A DNA stretch of 64,000 bases from contig JJOH01000010.1 in the NCBI GenBank assembly GCA_000696115.1, positions 7,126-71,125 of the forward strand. The letters are read 5' to 3'. This stretch comes from Streptomyces olindensis. GTDB taxonomy: Bacteria > Actinomycetota > Actinomycetes > Streptomycetales > Streptomycetaceae. Positions 21,508 through 31,646 of this stretch are shown here, piece after piece. How positions within the stretch are numbered: position 1 is the first letter of the stretch; each line of letters opens with the position of its first letter. A program made the translations under genes and the position numbers. Under the pieces are notes generated by a model. That model worked only from the letters and a program-made list of their open reading frames with translations, had not been told where the DNA came from and did not search any database.

Positions 21508-22614
21508 ATGAGCGTGCAGATCGACATCGCGGGGCTGCGGCCGGAGAGTGTCGCCGTCGTGCCGTCACCCCTGGCGGAGCTGGGCATGGCGCTGCACGCG
21601 CTGTCCGAGCCGGCCCACCACCCGGTCCTGCAGGGCTGGGTGACGGGCGTGCGGGCCCGGCTCGATCCGCATCTGGCCGACCGGATGTGCGAGGCGGACT
21701 TCCTGTGGCGGACGACGTTCTCGGACCTGTTCATGCCGTTCGCCGGCATCCCGGGCCGCAGCACGCTGCCGTGCGGCACGCTCGCCGAGGAACTGGACCT
21801 GCTCGACAAGCTGACGGACGAGCAGTTCGTGGACGCGGCCCTGGAGTTCACGTGCGCGCTGCCGTACTGCTCGCACGGCCCGGACGCGCTGTCCGACGCG
21901 GAGATACGCCGCCGCGCCCTGGACCTGGCCGCCGCCCGCGGGCCGCAGCAGCTGCGGTTCAGCGAGCGGCTGCTGGCCGACCCGCCCAGGATCCGCGCCT
22001 GGCTGCGGCAGTTCCTCCAGGACTGCGACGAGGCGTTCTTCGCGGAGGCCTGGTCCCGGCTGCGCCACCAGCTCGCGGCGGACGCCCGCCACAAGACGGA
22101 CCTGCTCCGGCGCAAGGGCCTGGCCGAGGCGCTGGCCGCGGCGTCCCCGGCGGTCACGCTCGACGAGGCCGCCGCCCGCATCACGGTCGACAAGCTGGGC
22201 GACGGCCGTACGGCCACGGGCGACGGCGGCCTGCTGCTCGTCCCGACGAGTCTGGGCTGGCCGCACCTGATGGTCCTGCACCGGCACGGCTGGCAGCCGC
22301 TGCTGCACTACCCGGTCGGCTCCCCCGAGCTCGCCGCCCCGCCCACGCTGGAGCAGCTGGCCCTGCGGATGACCGCGCTGTCCCACCCGGTCCGCATGCG
22401 CATGTGCCGCCATCTCGCCCGCAGCGAGTACACCACCGGCGAGCTGGCGCAGGTGCACGGCATGACGGCCCCGGAGATATCCCGGCACCTGGCCGTGCTG
22501 AAGAAGGCGGGCCTGATCACCACCCGCCGCCGCGGGCGCTACGTCCTGCACCAGCTGGACGTGACGGTGGTGGCCCGGCTGGGCAGCGAGTTCCTGGAGG
22601 GGATCCTCCGGTAG
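21508..22614 (+). CDS. DUF5937 protein with C-terminal ArsR-type helix-turn-helix
   Basis: A 368-residue regulator. Residues 1 to about 270 form the DUF5937 region, of unknown ligand, and the last 90 form a winged helix (MTALSHPVRMRMCRHLARSE, then APEISRHLAVLKKAGLI) of ArsR type. Two in-frame starts exist, GTG 21493 and ATG 21508; the second begins the conserved SVQIDIAGL. The operator-like dyad just upstream suggests autoregulation and control of the small divergent gene. It converges with the response regulator gene, 19 bp away. Confidence 0.85.
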   Translation: MSVQIDIAGLRPESVAVVPSPLAELGMALHALSEPAHHPVLQGWVTGVRARLDPHLADRMCEADFLWRTTFSDLFMPFAGIPGRSTLPCGTLAEELDLLDKLTDEQFVDAALEFTCALPYCSHGPDALSDAEIRRRALDLAAARGPQQLRFSERLLADPPRIRAWLRQFLQDCDEAFFAEAWSRLRHQLAADARHKTDLLRRKGLAEALAAASPAVTLDEAAARITVDKLGDGRTATGDGGLLLVPTSLGWPHLMVLHRHGWQPLLHYPVGSPELAAPPTLEQLALRMTALSHPVRMRMCRHLARSEYTTGELAQVHGMTAPEISRHLAVLKKAGLITTRRRGRYVLHQLDVTVVARLGSEFLEGILR

Positions 22615-22633
22615 CGGGCCCCTCGCGGGCGGC

Positions 22634-23302
22634 TCAGCCGTGCCCGCCGGCCCGCACCAGCCCGGTCTCGTAGGCCAGCACCACGACCTGCACCCGGTCC
22701 CGGAGGCCCAGCTTGGTCAGGATGCGGCCCACATGGGTCTTCACGGTCGCCTCCGACAGCACGAGCCGGGCCGCGATCTCACCGTTGGACAGGCCCTGCG
22801 CGACCAGCACCATGACCTCGCGCTCCCGGTCGGTGAGCCGCTCCAGCTCCTTGTGCTGGGGCTGCTGGGTGCCCGGCAAAATGGGCGCGAAGCGGTCGAG
22901 GAGCCGCCGGGTGGTGGAGGGCGCGACGACCGCGTCACCGCTGTGCACGGCCCGGATCGCGGCGAGCAGCTCCCCCGGGGGCACGTCCTTGAGCATGAAG
23001 CCGGAGGCGCCCGCCTTCAGCCCGGAGAAGGCGTACTCGTCGAGGTCGAAGGTGGTCAGGATGAGCACCTTGGGCGGGTCGGTGTCCGCGCAGATGCGGC
23101 GGGTCGTCTCCACACCGTCGAGCTTCGGCATGCGGACGTCCATGAGGACGACGTCCACCTCGGTCGTCCGCAGCACCTGGAGGGCCTCGACGCCGTCGCC
23201 CGCCTCCGCCACGACCTCCATGTCCGGCTGGGCGGCGAGCACCATCCGGAACCCGGTGCGCAGCAGCACCTGGTCGTCGACGAGCATCACGCGGATCGTC
23301 AT
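22634..23302 (-). CDS. NarL/LuxR family response regulator
   Basis: A 222-residue two-component regulator. The receiver domain (1 to about 125) has acidic residues D9-D10, the phosphoacceptor Asp55 in LMDVRMP, and the conserved Thr and Lys. A linker leads to the LuxR-type helix-turn-helix (about 150-215: LTDREREVMVLVAQGLSNGEIA). It follows the sensor kinase gene by 67 bp in the same direction, so they form a pair. Confidence 0.95.
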   Translation of the reverse strand: MTIRVMLVDDQVLLRTGFRMVLAAQPDMEVVAEAGDGVEALQVLRTTEVDVVLMDVRMPKLDGVETTRRICADTDPPKVLILTTFDLDEYAFSGLKAGASGFMLKDVPPGELLAAIRAVHSGDAVVAPSTTRRLLDRFAPILPGTQQPQHKELERLTDREREVMVLVAQGLSNGEIAARLVLSEATVKTHVGRILTKLGLRDRVQVVVLAYETGLVRAGGHG

Positions 23303-23369
23303 CTGGCCTCTTCCCTATCGGTCATCGCAATGGGTCGTCACAGGTGTCGGCGAGGGGCCGCGTGCCAGG

Positions 23370-24560
23370 TCAGTGCGCGGGTTTGAGCGGCAGCAGGGCA
23401 CTGATGCGGAATCCTCCGCCCGGGCGCGGTCCGGCGTCCAGGGTGCCGCCGACCATACCGACCCGCTCCCGCATGCCGATCAGGCCGTGGCCCTGGCCGT
23501 CGAAACCGCCCTCCTCGTACAGCTCGTGCGGGGCGCCCTTGCCGTCGTCCTCGACGAGCAGGCCGAGGCCGTCGTCGAAGTAGACCAGGCGCACGCTGGC
23601 GCCCGCGTTGGGCCCGCCGTGCTTGCGGGTGTTGGTGAGCGCCTCCTGCACGATGCGGTACGCGGTGAGCTCGACGCCGCTGGGCAGGGGGCGCGGGGTG
23701 CCCTCGACCTTGAAGTCGACGGGCAGTCCGGAGCCGCGGCACTGCTCGACGAGGTCCTCGATCTGCCGCACGTCGGGCTGCGGCACGTACTCGCCGGCCT
23801 CCTGGTGCTCACCGGTGCGCAGCACGCCGAGCAGGCGGCGCATCTCGGCGAGGGCCTGGCGGCCGGTGGAGGAGATGGTCTCCAGGGCCTTCTTCGCCTG
23901 GTCGGGCGCGGCGTCCAGGACGTAGGCGGCGCCGTCGGCCTGGACCACCATCACCGAGACGTTGTGCGCGACGACGTCGTGCAGCTCGCGGGCGATGCGG
24001 GCGCGTTCGGCGGCGACGGCGACCTTGGACTGCGCCTCGCGCTCCTTCTCCAGGCGGGCGGCCCGCTCCTCCAGCTGGGCGAAGTAGGCGCGCCGGGTGC
24101 GGATGGAGTCGCCGAGCACCCAGGCCAGGGCGAAGGGCACGGTCATGAAGACCGTCAGCACGATGTTGCCGGCGACGGACGTCTGGTCGTTCGGCCAGCG
24201 CATCTGGGCCAGGGGGGCGGCGCACAGGCCGGCGCCCAGCGCGAAGCGGGAGGCCCAGCGCGCGCCCTCCGCGGCGACCGTGTAGACGATCACCAGCAGG
24301 GCGAAGTCCGCTGGGCCGATCTCCACGTCGGTGATCAGCTGGGCCACTCCCACCGCGGTCCCGAGCAGCAGCATCTTCTCCGGCATCCGGCGGCGCAGCG
24401 CGATCACCAGGCAGAGCAGCAGGGTGAGGGGGACGGCGAGAGCAGGGGAGCCGTACCCGCCCGCCACTCCGCCCACCAGCGACATCCCGAGGAGGACGAC
24501 GGCCCAGGTGCCGTCGACCCACATCGGGTGCCTGCGGAGGAAGTCATAGAGGCGCTGCAC
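23370..24560 (-). CDS. Two-component sensor histidine kinase (HPK7, DesK-like)
   Basis: A 396-residue membrane kinase. About five hydrophobic segments fill residues 20-150, followed by a short coiled coil. The HisKA_3 box RELHDVVAHN carries the phosphoacceptor His194. The HATPase_c domain ends the protein, with GQGHGLIGMRERV as the G box. There is no recognisable extracellular sensor domain, so the signal is probably sensed in the membrane. It pairs with the downstream NarL-type regulator; targets are not visible here. Confidence 0.95.
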   Translation of the reverse strand: MQRLYDFLRRHPMWVDGTWAVVLLGMSLVGGVAGGYGSPALAVPLTLLLCLVIALRRRMPEKMLLLGTAVGVAQLITDVEIGPADFALLVIVYTVAAEGARWASRFALGAGLCAAPLAQMRWPNDQTSVAGNIVLTVFMTVPFALAWVLGDSIRTRRAYFAQLEERAARLEKEREAQSKVAVAAERARIARELHDVVAHNVSVMVVQADGAAYVLDAAPDQAKKALETISSTGRQALAEMRRLLGVLRTGEHQEAGEYVPQPDVRQIEDLVEQCRGSGLPVDFKVEGTPRPLPSGVELTAYRIVQEALTNTRKHGGPNAGASVRLVYFDDGLGLLVEDDGKGAPHELYEEGGFDGQGHGLIGMRERVGMVGGTLDAGPRPGGGFRISALLPLKPAH

Positions 24561-24678
24561 GTAACCCAGCGTAGGGAAGCGGGATAGGTGCAGGGGTCAA
24601 CCGGAGGACCGATCCGCGTCCGGCGCGCGCACTCCGCAAGGTGGAGTTGCGTTCGTTGTGTCCGCATAGCCTGGCCCG

Positions 24679-25671
24679 GTGACAGCGGGTGCGAGGGACG
24701 AGTGGCGAGGGTGGCGTGCCGCGGCGCGCGAGGCGCTGTACGGGCCGGGCGGCTTCTACCGGCGGGCCGAGGGGCCGGCCGGGCACTTCCGTACGTCCGT
24801 GCACGCGTCGCCGCTGTTCGCCGGGGCCGTGGCGCGGCTGCTGTGCCGGGTCGACGAGGCGCTGGGACGGCCCGCGGCGCTGGACTTCGTCGACATGGCG
24901 GCCGGGCGGGGCGAGCTGGCCGCCGGGGTGCTCGCCGCGCTGCCCGCCGAGGTGGCGGACCGCACGCGCGCGTACGCCGTCGAAGTGGCCGGCCGGCCCG
25001 CCGGGCTCGATCACCGGATCGAGTGGCTGGCCGCGCCCCCCGAGGGGACGACCGGACTGCTGTTCGCCAACGAGTGGCTGGACAACGTGCCCGTGGAGGT
25101 CGCGGAGGTGGACGCCGCGGGCACGGCCCGGCTGGTGCTGGTCCGCGCGGACGGGACCGAGCGGCTCGGGGAGCCGGTCGGCGGGGCGGAGGCCCGGTGG
25201 CTGGAGCGCTGGTGGCCGCTGCCCGCTGAGGCGGGGCTGCGGGCCGAGATCGGGCTGCCCCGCGACGAGGCCTGGGCCGCGGCGGTCGCGACCGTCGGCC
25301 GGGGGCTCGCGGTCGCCGTGGACTACGCGCACACCGCGGACACACGGCCGCCGTTCGGGACGCTCACCGGTTTCCGGGAGGGCCGCGGGACCACGCCCGT
25401 GCCGGACGGCTCCCGCGACATCACCGCGCACGTCGCCCTGGACGCGTGCGCGCTTCCCGGCGGGCGCGTGCTCCGGCAGCGTGAGGCACTGCACGCCTTG
25501 GGCGTGACCGGCGCACGCCCCCCGCTCACGCTGGCGTCCACCGACCCCGCCGCCTACGTACGCGCCCTCGCGGGCGCCGGGGAGGCCGCCGAGCTGACGG
25601 CGGCGGGCGGTCTCGGCGACTTCGGCTGGCTGGTGCAGCCGGTCGGGATCGCGGACCCGCTCCCGGCGTGA
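24679..25671 (+). CDS. MidA/NDUFAF7-like SAM-dependent methyltransferase
   Basis: A 330-residue putative methyltransferase of the DUF185 group. The N-terminal motif ([22 protein letters not shown]) is the family signature, then a Rossmann methyltransferase core [14 protein letters not shown] (about residues 75-90) and the downstream [11 protein letters not shown] segment. The mitochondrial member, NDUFAF7, methylates an arginine of the complex I subunit NDUFS2, the NuoD homologue. Here it converges directly on nuoD2. The GTG start lies six bases after a TAGCCT -10-like box, which suggests a leaderless message. Confidence 0.85.
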   Translation: MTAGARDEWRGWRAAAREALYGPGGFYRRAEGPAGHFRTSVHASPLFAGAVARLLCRVDEALGRPAALDFVDMAAGRGELAAGVLAALPAEVADRTRAYAVEVAGRPAGLDHRIEWLAAPPEGTTGLLFANEWLDNVPVEVAEVDAAGTARLVLVRADGTERLGEPVGGAEARWLERWWPLPAEAGLRAEIGLPRDEAWAAAVATVGRGLAVAVDYAHTADTRPPFGTLTGFREGRGTTPVPDGSRDITAHVALDACALPGGRVLRQREALHALGVTGARPPLTLASTDPAAYVRALAGAGEAAELTAAGGLGDFGWLVQPVGIADPLPA

Positions 25672-25675
25672 GCGC

Positions 25676-26827
25676 CTACTTGTCGATGTCCCCGACCACG
25701 AAGAACATCGATCCCAGGATCGCCACCATGTCCGCGACCAGCGTCCCCGGCAACAGCTCCGTCAGCGCCTGGATGTTGTTGTACGAGGCCGAGCGCAGCT
25801 TCAGCCGGTACGGGGTCTTCTCGCCCTTGCTGACCAGGTAGTAGCCGTTGATGCCGAGGGGGTTCTCGGTCCACGCGTACGTGTGCCCCTCGGGCGCCTT
25901 CAGGACCTTCGGGAGCCGCTGGTTGACCGGGCCGGGCGGCAGGTCGGCGAGCCGGTCGAGGCAGGCGTCGGCCAGGTCCAGCGCGTTGTGCGTCTGCTCC
26001 AGCAGGCACTCGAAGCGGGCGAGGCAGTCGCCCTCCTGCCGGGTCACGACCTTCAGGGTGTCCTGGAGTTCGCCGTAGGCGAGGTACGGCTCGTCCCGGC
26101 GCAGGTCGAAGTCGACGCCCGAGGCGCGGCCGATCGGCCCGCTGACGCCGTAGGCGTGCACGGCCTGCGGGCTGAGGACGCCGACGCCCCGGGTACGGCC
26201 GCGGAAGATCTCGTTGCCGAGCACGAGGTCGTCGAAGCGGTCCATCCGGGAGCGCACGTCGGCGACGGCGGTCCGCGCGCGTGCGGTCCAGCCGGCCGGC
26301 AGGTCCTCCTTGAGGCCGCCCACGCGGTTGAACATGTAGTGCATGCGCCCGCCGGAGATCTCCTCCATGACGTGCTGGAGTTCCTCGCGCTCCCGGAAGG
26401 CGTAGAAGATCGGGGTGATCCCGCCGAGCTCCAGCGGGTACGAGCCGAGGAACATCAGGTGGTTCAGCACCCGGTTCAGCTCGGCGAGCAGCGTGCGCAG
26501 CCACACCGCCCGCTCGGGGACCTCCATGCCGAGCATCCGCTCCACCGCGAGGACCACGCCCAGCTCGTTGGAGAACGCCGACAGCCAGTCGTGGCGGTTG
26601 GCGAGCATGATGATCTGGCGGTAGTCGCGCGCCTCGAACAGCTTCTCCGCGCCGCGGTGCATGTAGCCGATCACCGGCTCCGCGTGCGTGATGCGCTCGC
26701 CGTCCAGGACGAGCTTCAGCCGCAGCACGCCGTGCGTGGACGGGTGCTGGGGCCCGATGTTGAGCACCATGTCGGTGCTCTCCGCGGCGCCGCCGATTCC
26801 GACCATGGTCTCCGTCGTAGGAGTCAT
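25676..26827 (-). CDS. nuoD2: NADH-quinone oxidoreductase subunit D-like protein (NuoD2)
   Basis: A 383-residue homologue of the 49-kDa/NuoD subunit of complex I, with the quinone-site motif [14 protein letters not shown] near the N-terminus and the conserved [19 protein letters not shown] and [19 protein letters not shown] segments. It is intact but orphan: no other nuo genes are nearby, so it is a second copy in addition to any main operon. The ATG at 26827 is only 31 bp from the divergent PH-domain gene. It may form a variant complex or replace NuoD under some condition. Confidence 0.93.
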   Translation of the reverse strand: MTPTTETMVGIGGAAESTDMVLNIGPQHPSTHGVLRLKLVLDGERITHAEPVIGYMHRGAEKLFEARDYRQIIMLANRHDWLSAFSNELGVVLAVERMLGMEVPERAVWLRTLLAELNRVLNHLMFLGSYPLELGGITPIFYAFREREELQHVMEEISGGRMHYMFNRVGGLKEDLPAGWTARARTAVADVRSRMDRFDDLVLGNEIFRGRTRGVGVLSPQAVHAYGVSGPIGRASGVDFDLRRDEPYLAYGELQDTLKVVTRQEGDCLARFECLLEQTHNALDLADACLDRLADLPPGPVNQRLPKVLKAPEGHTYAWTENPLGINGYYLVSKGEKTPYRLKLRSASYNNIQALTELLPGTLVADMVAILGSMFFVVGDIDK

Positions 26828-26858
26828 GGACACAGTCTCCCCTACGTACCCTGACCTC

Positions 26859-27605
26859 ATGGAGACGGGGAGCCCGCACGAGGCGGGGCCGACGGGGGCC
26901 GGGAACGCGGCCGGCGCGGCGGGGGCAGAGGACACGGCCGGGACACCGACAGCAGACGGGCCGGAGTCGGCGGAGCTGCCGGGCGCGCCAGGGCCGGCGG
27001 GAGCGGAGGACACGGCCGGATCACCGACAACAGACGGGCCGGGACCGGCGGAGCCGCCGGGTGCGCCGGGACCGGCCGCCGCGACCCGCGAGACCGTGCC
27101 GCCGGGCACCAGCACGGCGGCCGAGGCCCGCTCGGAAGACGACGAGCCCGTCTGGATCGCCCTGCCTCCCGGCCTGCTGAGGATGCGGCGGCTGCTGCTG
27201 GTCGTCTGGCTGGGGGTGATCGCCCTGGCCGCCGGGCTGCTGCCGGGGCTGTTCGCCGGGCCCGGCTGGGCCGCGTTCGCCGTCGTACCGCTGGCGCTGA
27301 TGGCCTGGGGCTGGGTGATGATCGACCGCAACTGGCGGTCCTGGCGGTACGCCGAGCGCGCCGACGACCTGCTGATCAGCCGCGGCGTGCTGTGGCGCGA
27401 GGAGACGGTCGTGCCGTACGGGCGGATGCAGCTCGTCGAGGTGACCTCCGGGCCGGTCGAGCGGCACTTCGGGCTGGCCAGCGTGCAGCTGCACACCGCC
27501 GCCGCGGCGACCGACGCCACCATCCCGGGCCTGGACCCGGCCGAGGCGGAACGGCTGCGCGACCGGCTCACCGAGCTCGGCGAGGCCCGATCGGCGGGCC
27601 TGTGA
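26859..27605 (+). CDS. Membrane protein with bacterial PH domain (YdbS-like)
   Basis: A 248-residue protein. Residues 1 to about 85 are a disordered Gly/Ala/Pro region built on a near-exact 26-residue tandem repeat (26925-27002 and 27003-27080). Two transmembrane helices follow (about 105-150), then a bPH_2 domain with [23 protein letters not shown] -10-like TACCCT lies six bases before the ATG, so the message may be leaderless. The stop overlaps the next PH gene (GTGA). This matches the YdbS-YdbT pair of Bacillus, implicated in resistance to antimicrobial compounds. Confidence 0.85.
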   Translation: METGSPHEAGPTGAGNAAGAAGAEDTAGTPTADGPESAELPGAPGPAGAEDTAGSPTTDGPGPAEPPGAPGPAAATRETVPPGTSTAAEARSEDDEPVWIALPPGLLRMRRLLLVVWLGVIALAAGLLPGLFAGPGWAAFAVVPLALMAWGWVMIDRNWRSWRYAERADDLLISRGVLWREETVVPYGRMQLVEVTSGPVERHFGLASVQLHTAAAATDATIPGLDPAEAERLRDRLTELGEARSAGL

Positions 27606-28936
27606 CGGCGCCCGGGGCCGCCGAGGCCACCCCCGCCGACGGCGGGCCCGCCGAGCGGCGGCTGCACCCCGTCACACCGCTGCGGCGGGCCTGGGCACCG
27701 GTCGCCGTGGTCGCCGGCTGGGCCGTGCACGATCCCGACGGGGCGCAGCGCCACCTGGCCCGGCTGACGACGACCACGCTGCTGATCGGCCTCGCCGTGA
27801 TCGTCCCGGCCGCCGCCCTCTACGGCTTCTGCTCCTGGTGGTTCACGCACTTCGCGGTGACCGAGACCGAGCTGCGCATCCGTACCGGACTGGTGTTCCG
27901 GCGCACCGCGCACATCCGGCTGGAGCGGGTCCAGGCCATCGACATCACCCAGCCGCTGCTCGCCCGGGTCGCGGGCGTCGCCAAGCTGAAACTCGACGTC
28001 ATAGGGACCGACAAGAAGGACGAACTGGCCTTCCTCGGCGCGGACGAGGCGCGGGCGCTGCGCGCCGAACTGCTCGCGCGGGCGGCCGGGTTCGCCCCCG
28101 AGACCGCGCACGAGGTCGGCGAGGCCCCGTCCCGGCAGCTGCTGCGGGTGCCGCCCCGGGTGCTGGCCATGTCGCTGGTGCTGAGCGGGGCGACCTGGGG
28201 GTCGCTGGCCGCGGCGCTCATCGTGCCGCCGGTGCTGTGGGTGGCCACGGAGAGCGTGTGGACGGTGCTGGCCACGGCCCTGCCGCTACTGGGCGCGGCG
28301 GGCGCGAGCAGCGTGGGCCGGTTCGTCGGCGAGTACGACTGGACGGTGGGCGAGTCGCCCGACGGGCTGCGCCTCGACCACGGCCTGCTGGACCGGGCCC
28401 ACGAGACGGTGCCGCCGGGCCGCGTGCAGACCGTGCGGATCGTGGAGCCGTTGCTGTGGCGGCGGCGCGGCTGGGTGCGTGTGGAGCTGGACGTGGCGGG
28501 CTCGTCCAACTCGGTGCTGGTTCCGGTCGCTCCGCGCGAGGTCGCGGAGGCCGTCGTCGCGCGCGTGCTGCCCGGGGTGACCGTGCCCGAGCGCGCGGCC
28601 CTGTCACCGTCGCCGCGCCGCGCCCGCTGGTGCGTGCCGCTGTGGTGGCGGGGGTACGGACTCGCCGTCACCGACGCGGTGTTCGCGGCGCGGTCGGGGC
28701 TGCTGCGACGGAGCCTGGCGCTGGTGCCGCACGCCAAGGTGCAGAGCGTACGGATGACGCAGGGCCCCTGGGAGCGGGCCCGGGGCGTGGCCGACGTGCA
28801 CGTGGACACGGGCGCGAACAAGACGGTGACGGCCCGGCTGCGTGACGCGGCCGAGGCGCGCGAGTTGCTGGCGGCACAGGCGGAACGGTCCCGCACCGGG
28901 CGCAGGGACGCGCGGCCGGACCGCTGGATGGCCTGA
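27602..28936 (+). CDS. Multi-PH-domain membrane protein (YdbT-like)
   Basis: A 444-residue protein with several bacterial PH domains alternating with pairs of transmembrane helices (about 55-85, 180-240), the usual layout of YdbT. The recurring segment [20 protein letters not shown] is the PH signature; another copy lies near residue 355. Its GTG start overlaps the stop of the YdbS-like gene, so the two are translated together. The role of the pair in membranes is not established; protection against toxic small molecules is known only for relatives. Confidence 0.86.
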   Translation: MTAPGAAEATPADGGPAERRLHPVTPLRRAWAPVAVVAGWAVHDPDGAQRHLARLTTTTLLIGLAVIVPAAALYGFCSWWFTHFAVTETELRIRTGLVFRRTAHIRLERVQAIDITQPLLARVAGVAKLKLDVIGTDKKDELAFLGADEARALRAELLARAAGFAPETAHEVGEAPSRQLLRVPPRVLAMSLVLSGATWGSLAAALIVPPVLWVATESVWTVLATALPLLGAAGASSVGRFVGEYDWTVGESPDGLRLDHGLLDRAHETVPPGRVQTVRIVEPLLWRRRGWVRVELDVAGSSNSVLVPVAPREVAEAVVARVLPGVTVPERAALSPSPRRARWCVPLWWRGYGLAVTDAVFAARSGLLRRSLALVPHAKVQSVRMTQGPWERARGVADVHVDTGANKTVTARLRDAAEARELLAAQAERSRTGRRDARPDRWMA

Positions 28937-28946
28937 CATTCCAGGG

Positions 28947-30251
28947 TCAGGAAACCGCGCTGCGCAGCCCCTGCACGTCGATCTGCTCCGTCTCGTCGTG
29001 CGCCGTCAGGTCGATGACCTGGCCGATCCCGCGCGACTCCTCGTCCACCGGCTTGAACCGGGCCTCGGTCTCGGCCTTGTGCAGGGCGAGGGCCTCCTGG
29101 CCGACGACATCGGCGAGGTCCTCGTTCTGCACGGCCTCCAGGGCGGCCCGCGAGGTGCCCTTCTTGGTGCCGAAGAAGTCGAACCCGCCCTCGGTCAGGG
29201 GGCGTCGCACCGGCGCCTGCGGCGCGACGGCCACGGCGGTCGGGACGGTGTAGTGACCGGAAACCGCCGGTGCGGCCTGGACGGCCTCCGGGAGGCGCTC
29301 GCCGCCGGCTTTCTCGGCCACGGCGGCCCGCTCGGCGGTGACGGCAGCCTGCTCGGCCACAACGGCCTGTTCGGCGGTGGCGGCAGCTTCCTCGGCCACG
29401 GCGGCCCGCTCGGCAGCGGCGGCAGCGGCGGCAGTGGCGGCAGCGATCCCGGCGGTGGCGGCGGTCGCGTGCTCATGCCCGTCGACCGCCTCGGACTGCC
29501 CCTGCGGCTCGTCCTCCGGGGCCTGCTCCCGCTGCTCCGCCGGCTCCTGCCGCGGCTCCCGCGCGGGCTCCGCGTCCTCGCCCTTCGGCACGCCGTCGCC
29601 GTCGCCGCCGCCGTCCGGGTCCGGGGCCGTCTCGGCGTCGAACCGGGCGAGCGCGGCAGCGGCCCGCACGAACAGCCGGGAGCCCTCGGGCGAGAACACG
29701 GCGGGAACCGCGGGCTCGTCCTCGACGGTGAGAGGCGCCCCGTCCGGCCCGGCGGTGTCCGCCGCCCCCGCGGGCAGCGCCGCCCGGACCGGAGCCGTCG
29801 CCTCTATCTCGAGCACCCGGCGCTCCTCCAGGACGCTCGCGCGCTCGGTCTCCGACGTGGCGTACCGGCGCAGCAGCGCGGCGTGCTCGTTGCGCAGCCC
29901 GGCCAGTTCGGTGCGCTTGGCGCGCAGCCGCTGCTCCAGCTTCGCGCGCAGCTCGCGGGACTCCTCGAGGTCGGCCTCCAGTTCGGCGACCCGTTCCTCG
30001 AAGCGCCACTCGTCGCTCGCACGCGCGCGCGTGAGGTCGGCGACGCGCTTGCCCGCCTGGGTGTCCCAGCGGCGCAGCACGACCGCGCCGACGACCGCCG
30101 TCGCCGCGGCGGCCGCGGCCAGACCGCGGAGCACCATCGGCTCCGTGAACACCCAGGGCCCCAGGGCGCAGACGAGGGAGACGCCTGCGATCGCCGAGGG
30201 GGGCAGCAGCCTGTGCAGGGGCGGGGAATGGCGATGACGTCCACGTGGCAT
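28947..30251 (-). CDS. Hypothetical membrane-anchored coiled-coil protein
   Basis: A 434-residue protein. The ATG at 30251 is chosen because it begins a basic N-terminus before two hydrophobic segments (about 18-65). Residues 70-140 form a strong coiled coil (EERVAELEADLEESRELRAK). The middle is acidic and disordered. An Ala/Glu-rich stretch around 260-310 repeats A-V-A-E-x-A-A units, and a short conserved end includes GGFDFFGTKK. The pattern suggests a structural or scaffold protein at the membrane. Function unknown. Confidence 0.7.
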   Translation of the reverse strand: MPRGRHRHSPPLHRLLPPSAIAGVSLVCALGPWVFTEPMVLRGLAAAAAATAVVGAVVLRRWDTQAGKRVADLTRARASDEWRFEERVAELEADLEESRELRAKLEQRLRAKRTELAGLRNEHAALLRRYATSETERASVLEERRVLEIEATAPVRAALPAGAADTAGPDGAPLTVEDEPAVPAVFSPEGSRLFVRAAAALARFDAETAPDPDGGGDGDGVPKGEDAEPAREPRQEPAEQREQAPEDEPQGQSEAVDGHEHATAATAGIAAATAAAAAAAERAAVAEEAAATAEQAVVAEQAAVTAERAAVAEKAGGERLPEAVQAAPAVSGHYTVPTAVAVAPQAPVRRPLTEGGFDFFGTKKGTSRAALEAVQNEDLADVVGQEALALHKAETEARFKPVDEESRGIGQVIDLTAHDETEQIDVQGLRSAVS

Positions 30252-30412
30252 GGCCAGAAACTTACCGCGCGTAGGCGAATCGTGGTGACCCACCCCGCAA
30301 AAACAAAGCCACACCAAGGGACTCACACGGCATCAGAACTCGGCAAGAAGCGGAATCAACCGTTCATGGGCCGGGGAACCGACTACACCGACTTCCGCAA
30401 CAATTCCCAAGA
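30252..30412. other. Short non-coding gap
   Basis: 161 bp between two genes on the same strand, with a promoter-like, less GC-rich centre around 30290-30410. No terminator is clear and no gene is seen. Confidence 0.4.
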
Positions 30413-31537
30413 TCATTTTCCACGGCCGTCCAGGCGCTCGCTCATCCACTCCAGCGTCGCCGGAATCTCACGCCGCCAGGTGTTGAAGTTGTGCCCGCCG
30501 CTTTCCAGGATGATCGACGAGATCCGCGTCAGTCCGGTGTCCTTCACCCGCTCTATGAACTTCAGCGTGTCCTTGTAGTTGGACTCGCCCAGCTTGCTGC
30601 TGGTGACCAGCAGCGAAGTGTCGGGCGCCGGCATGTGCTCGAGATACCACCACAGGTCGGCGCGATTGCGCACCCCCTTGTCGCCCTGGAAGAGATCACC
30701 GGTCGTGGCGTCGATCGGTGCCTTGTAGTACGCGGACAGACCCGCCCCGGCGGCGTACACACCGGGATGGTGCAGGGCGATCTTCAAGGCGCAGTAGCCG
30801 CCCGTCGAGTTGCCGATGATGCCCAGGCCGCCCGGCTTTTCGGTGACCCGGTAGTGCGTGCGCAACGCCTCGGGCAGATCCTTCGCGAAGAACGACTCGG
30901 TCTGCGGACCGCCCGGGATGTCCACGCACTCCGTGTCCCGGGGCGGCGCCACCGTCGGCCGCAGCATCACCAGGATCATCGGCTTCGCCCGGCCCGCCCG
31001 GGCCAGTTCCAGGGCGGTGCGCGGATAGTGGAGCTTCTCCACCAGCGCCGACGCCGTGCCCGGATACCCGGTCAGCACGACGGCCGCGGGGAACCGGTGG
31101 GTGCGGTACCGCGGCTGGAAGTACTCCGGCGGCAGATAGACGTACGCGGGCGTCGCGATGCGGGTCGTACGGCCCACCAGGTCGACCTGCTGGATCCGGC
31201 CCCCGGCCTGGGGGCGCGCCCCGCCCGCCCCCGGCACCCTCCGCGAGCCGACCACCTCCAGCGGGCCCTCGCCCGGGGTGTGGTCCACGACCACGCCCTG
31301 GTCCTTCTCCTGCCCGAACAGGTCCGCCCAGCTCGCGTAGAACCCGAAGGCCTGGTTGGCGGCCAGGCCCACCGCGGCGAACAGCGCCAGCTGCGTGGCC
31401 AGCAGCAGGCCGACGCGTCCGCCCACGGCCGGCCAGCTCCGCCGGGCCAGTCGTGGCCACAGCCAGACCGTGCCGGCGAACAGCAGCACGGCGGACAGCA
31501 CCGCCAGCGCCAGCACCTTGTTGCTCGTGAGACCCAT
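30413..31537 (-). CDS. Membrane-anchored alpha/beta-hydrolase (putative esterase)
   Basis: A 374-residue protein. Three hydrophobic segments occupy residues 1-80, then a PF00756-type esterase domain related to the antigen 85/FrmB fold. The nucleophile Ser lies in GNSTGGY and the catalytic His in GGHNFNTW near the C-terminus. The start at 31537 opens the first helix (MGLTSNKVLALAVLSAVLL). It is divergent from the MprF-like gene, suggesting a shared envelope function, perhaps on lipid or wall substrates. Substrate not deducible. Confidence 0.88.
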   Translation of the reverse strand: MGLTSNKVLALAVLSAVLLFAGTVWLWPRLARRSWPAVGGRVGLLLATQLALFAAVGLAANQAFGFYASWADLFGQEKDQGVVVDHTPGEGPLEVVGSRRVPGAGGARPQAGGRIQQVDLVGRTTRIATPAYVYLPPEYFQPRYRTHRFPAAVVLTGYPGTASALVEKLHYPRTALELARAGRAKPMILVMLRPTVAPPRDTECVDIPGGPQTESFFAKDLPEALRTHYRVTEKPGGLGIIGNSTGGYCALKIALHHPGVYAAGAGLSAYYKAPIDATTGDLFQGDKGVRNRADLWWYLEHMPAPDTSLLVTSSKLGESNYKDTLKFIERVKDTGLTRISSIILESGGHNFNTWRREIPATLEWMSERLDGRGK

Positions 31538-31646
31538 GGGTTGGTTACCTGCTCGCGCTCTCCGTCCGGCCCCGCCCGCGATCACACCTTCGCTCGGGCT
31601 TGTCCCGGACTTTCCTCGGCCTTTGAAACGGCTTTGACGTGGGGAG

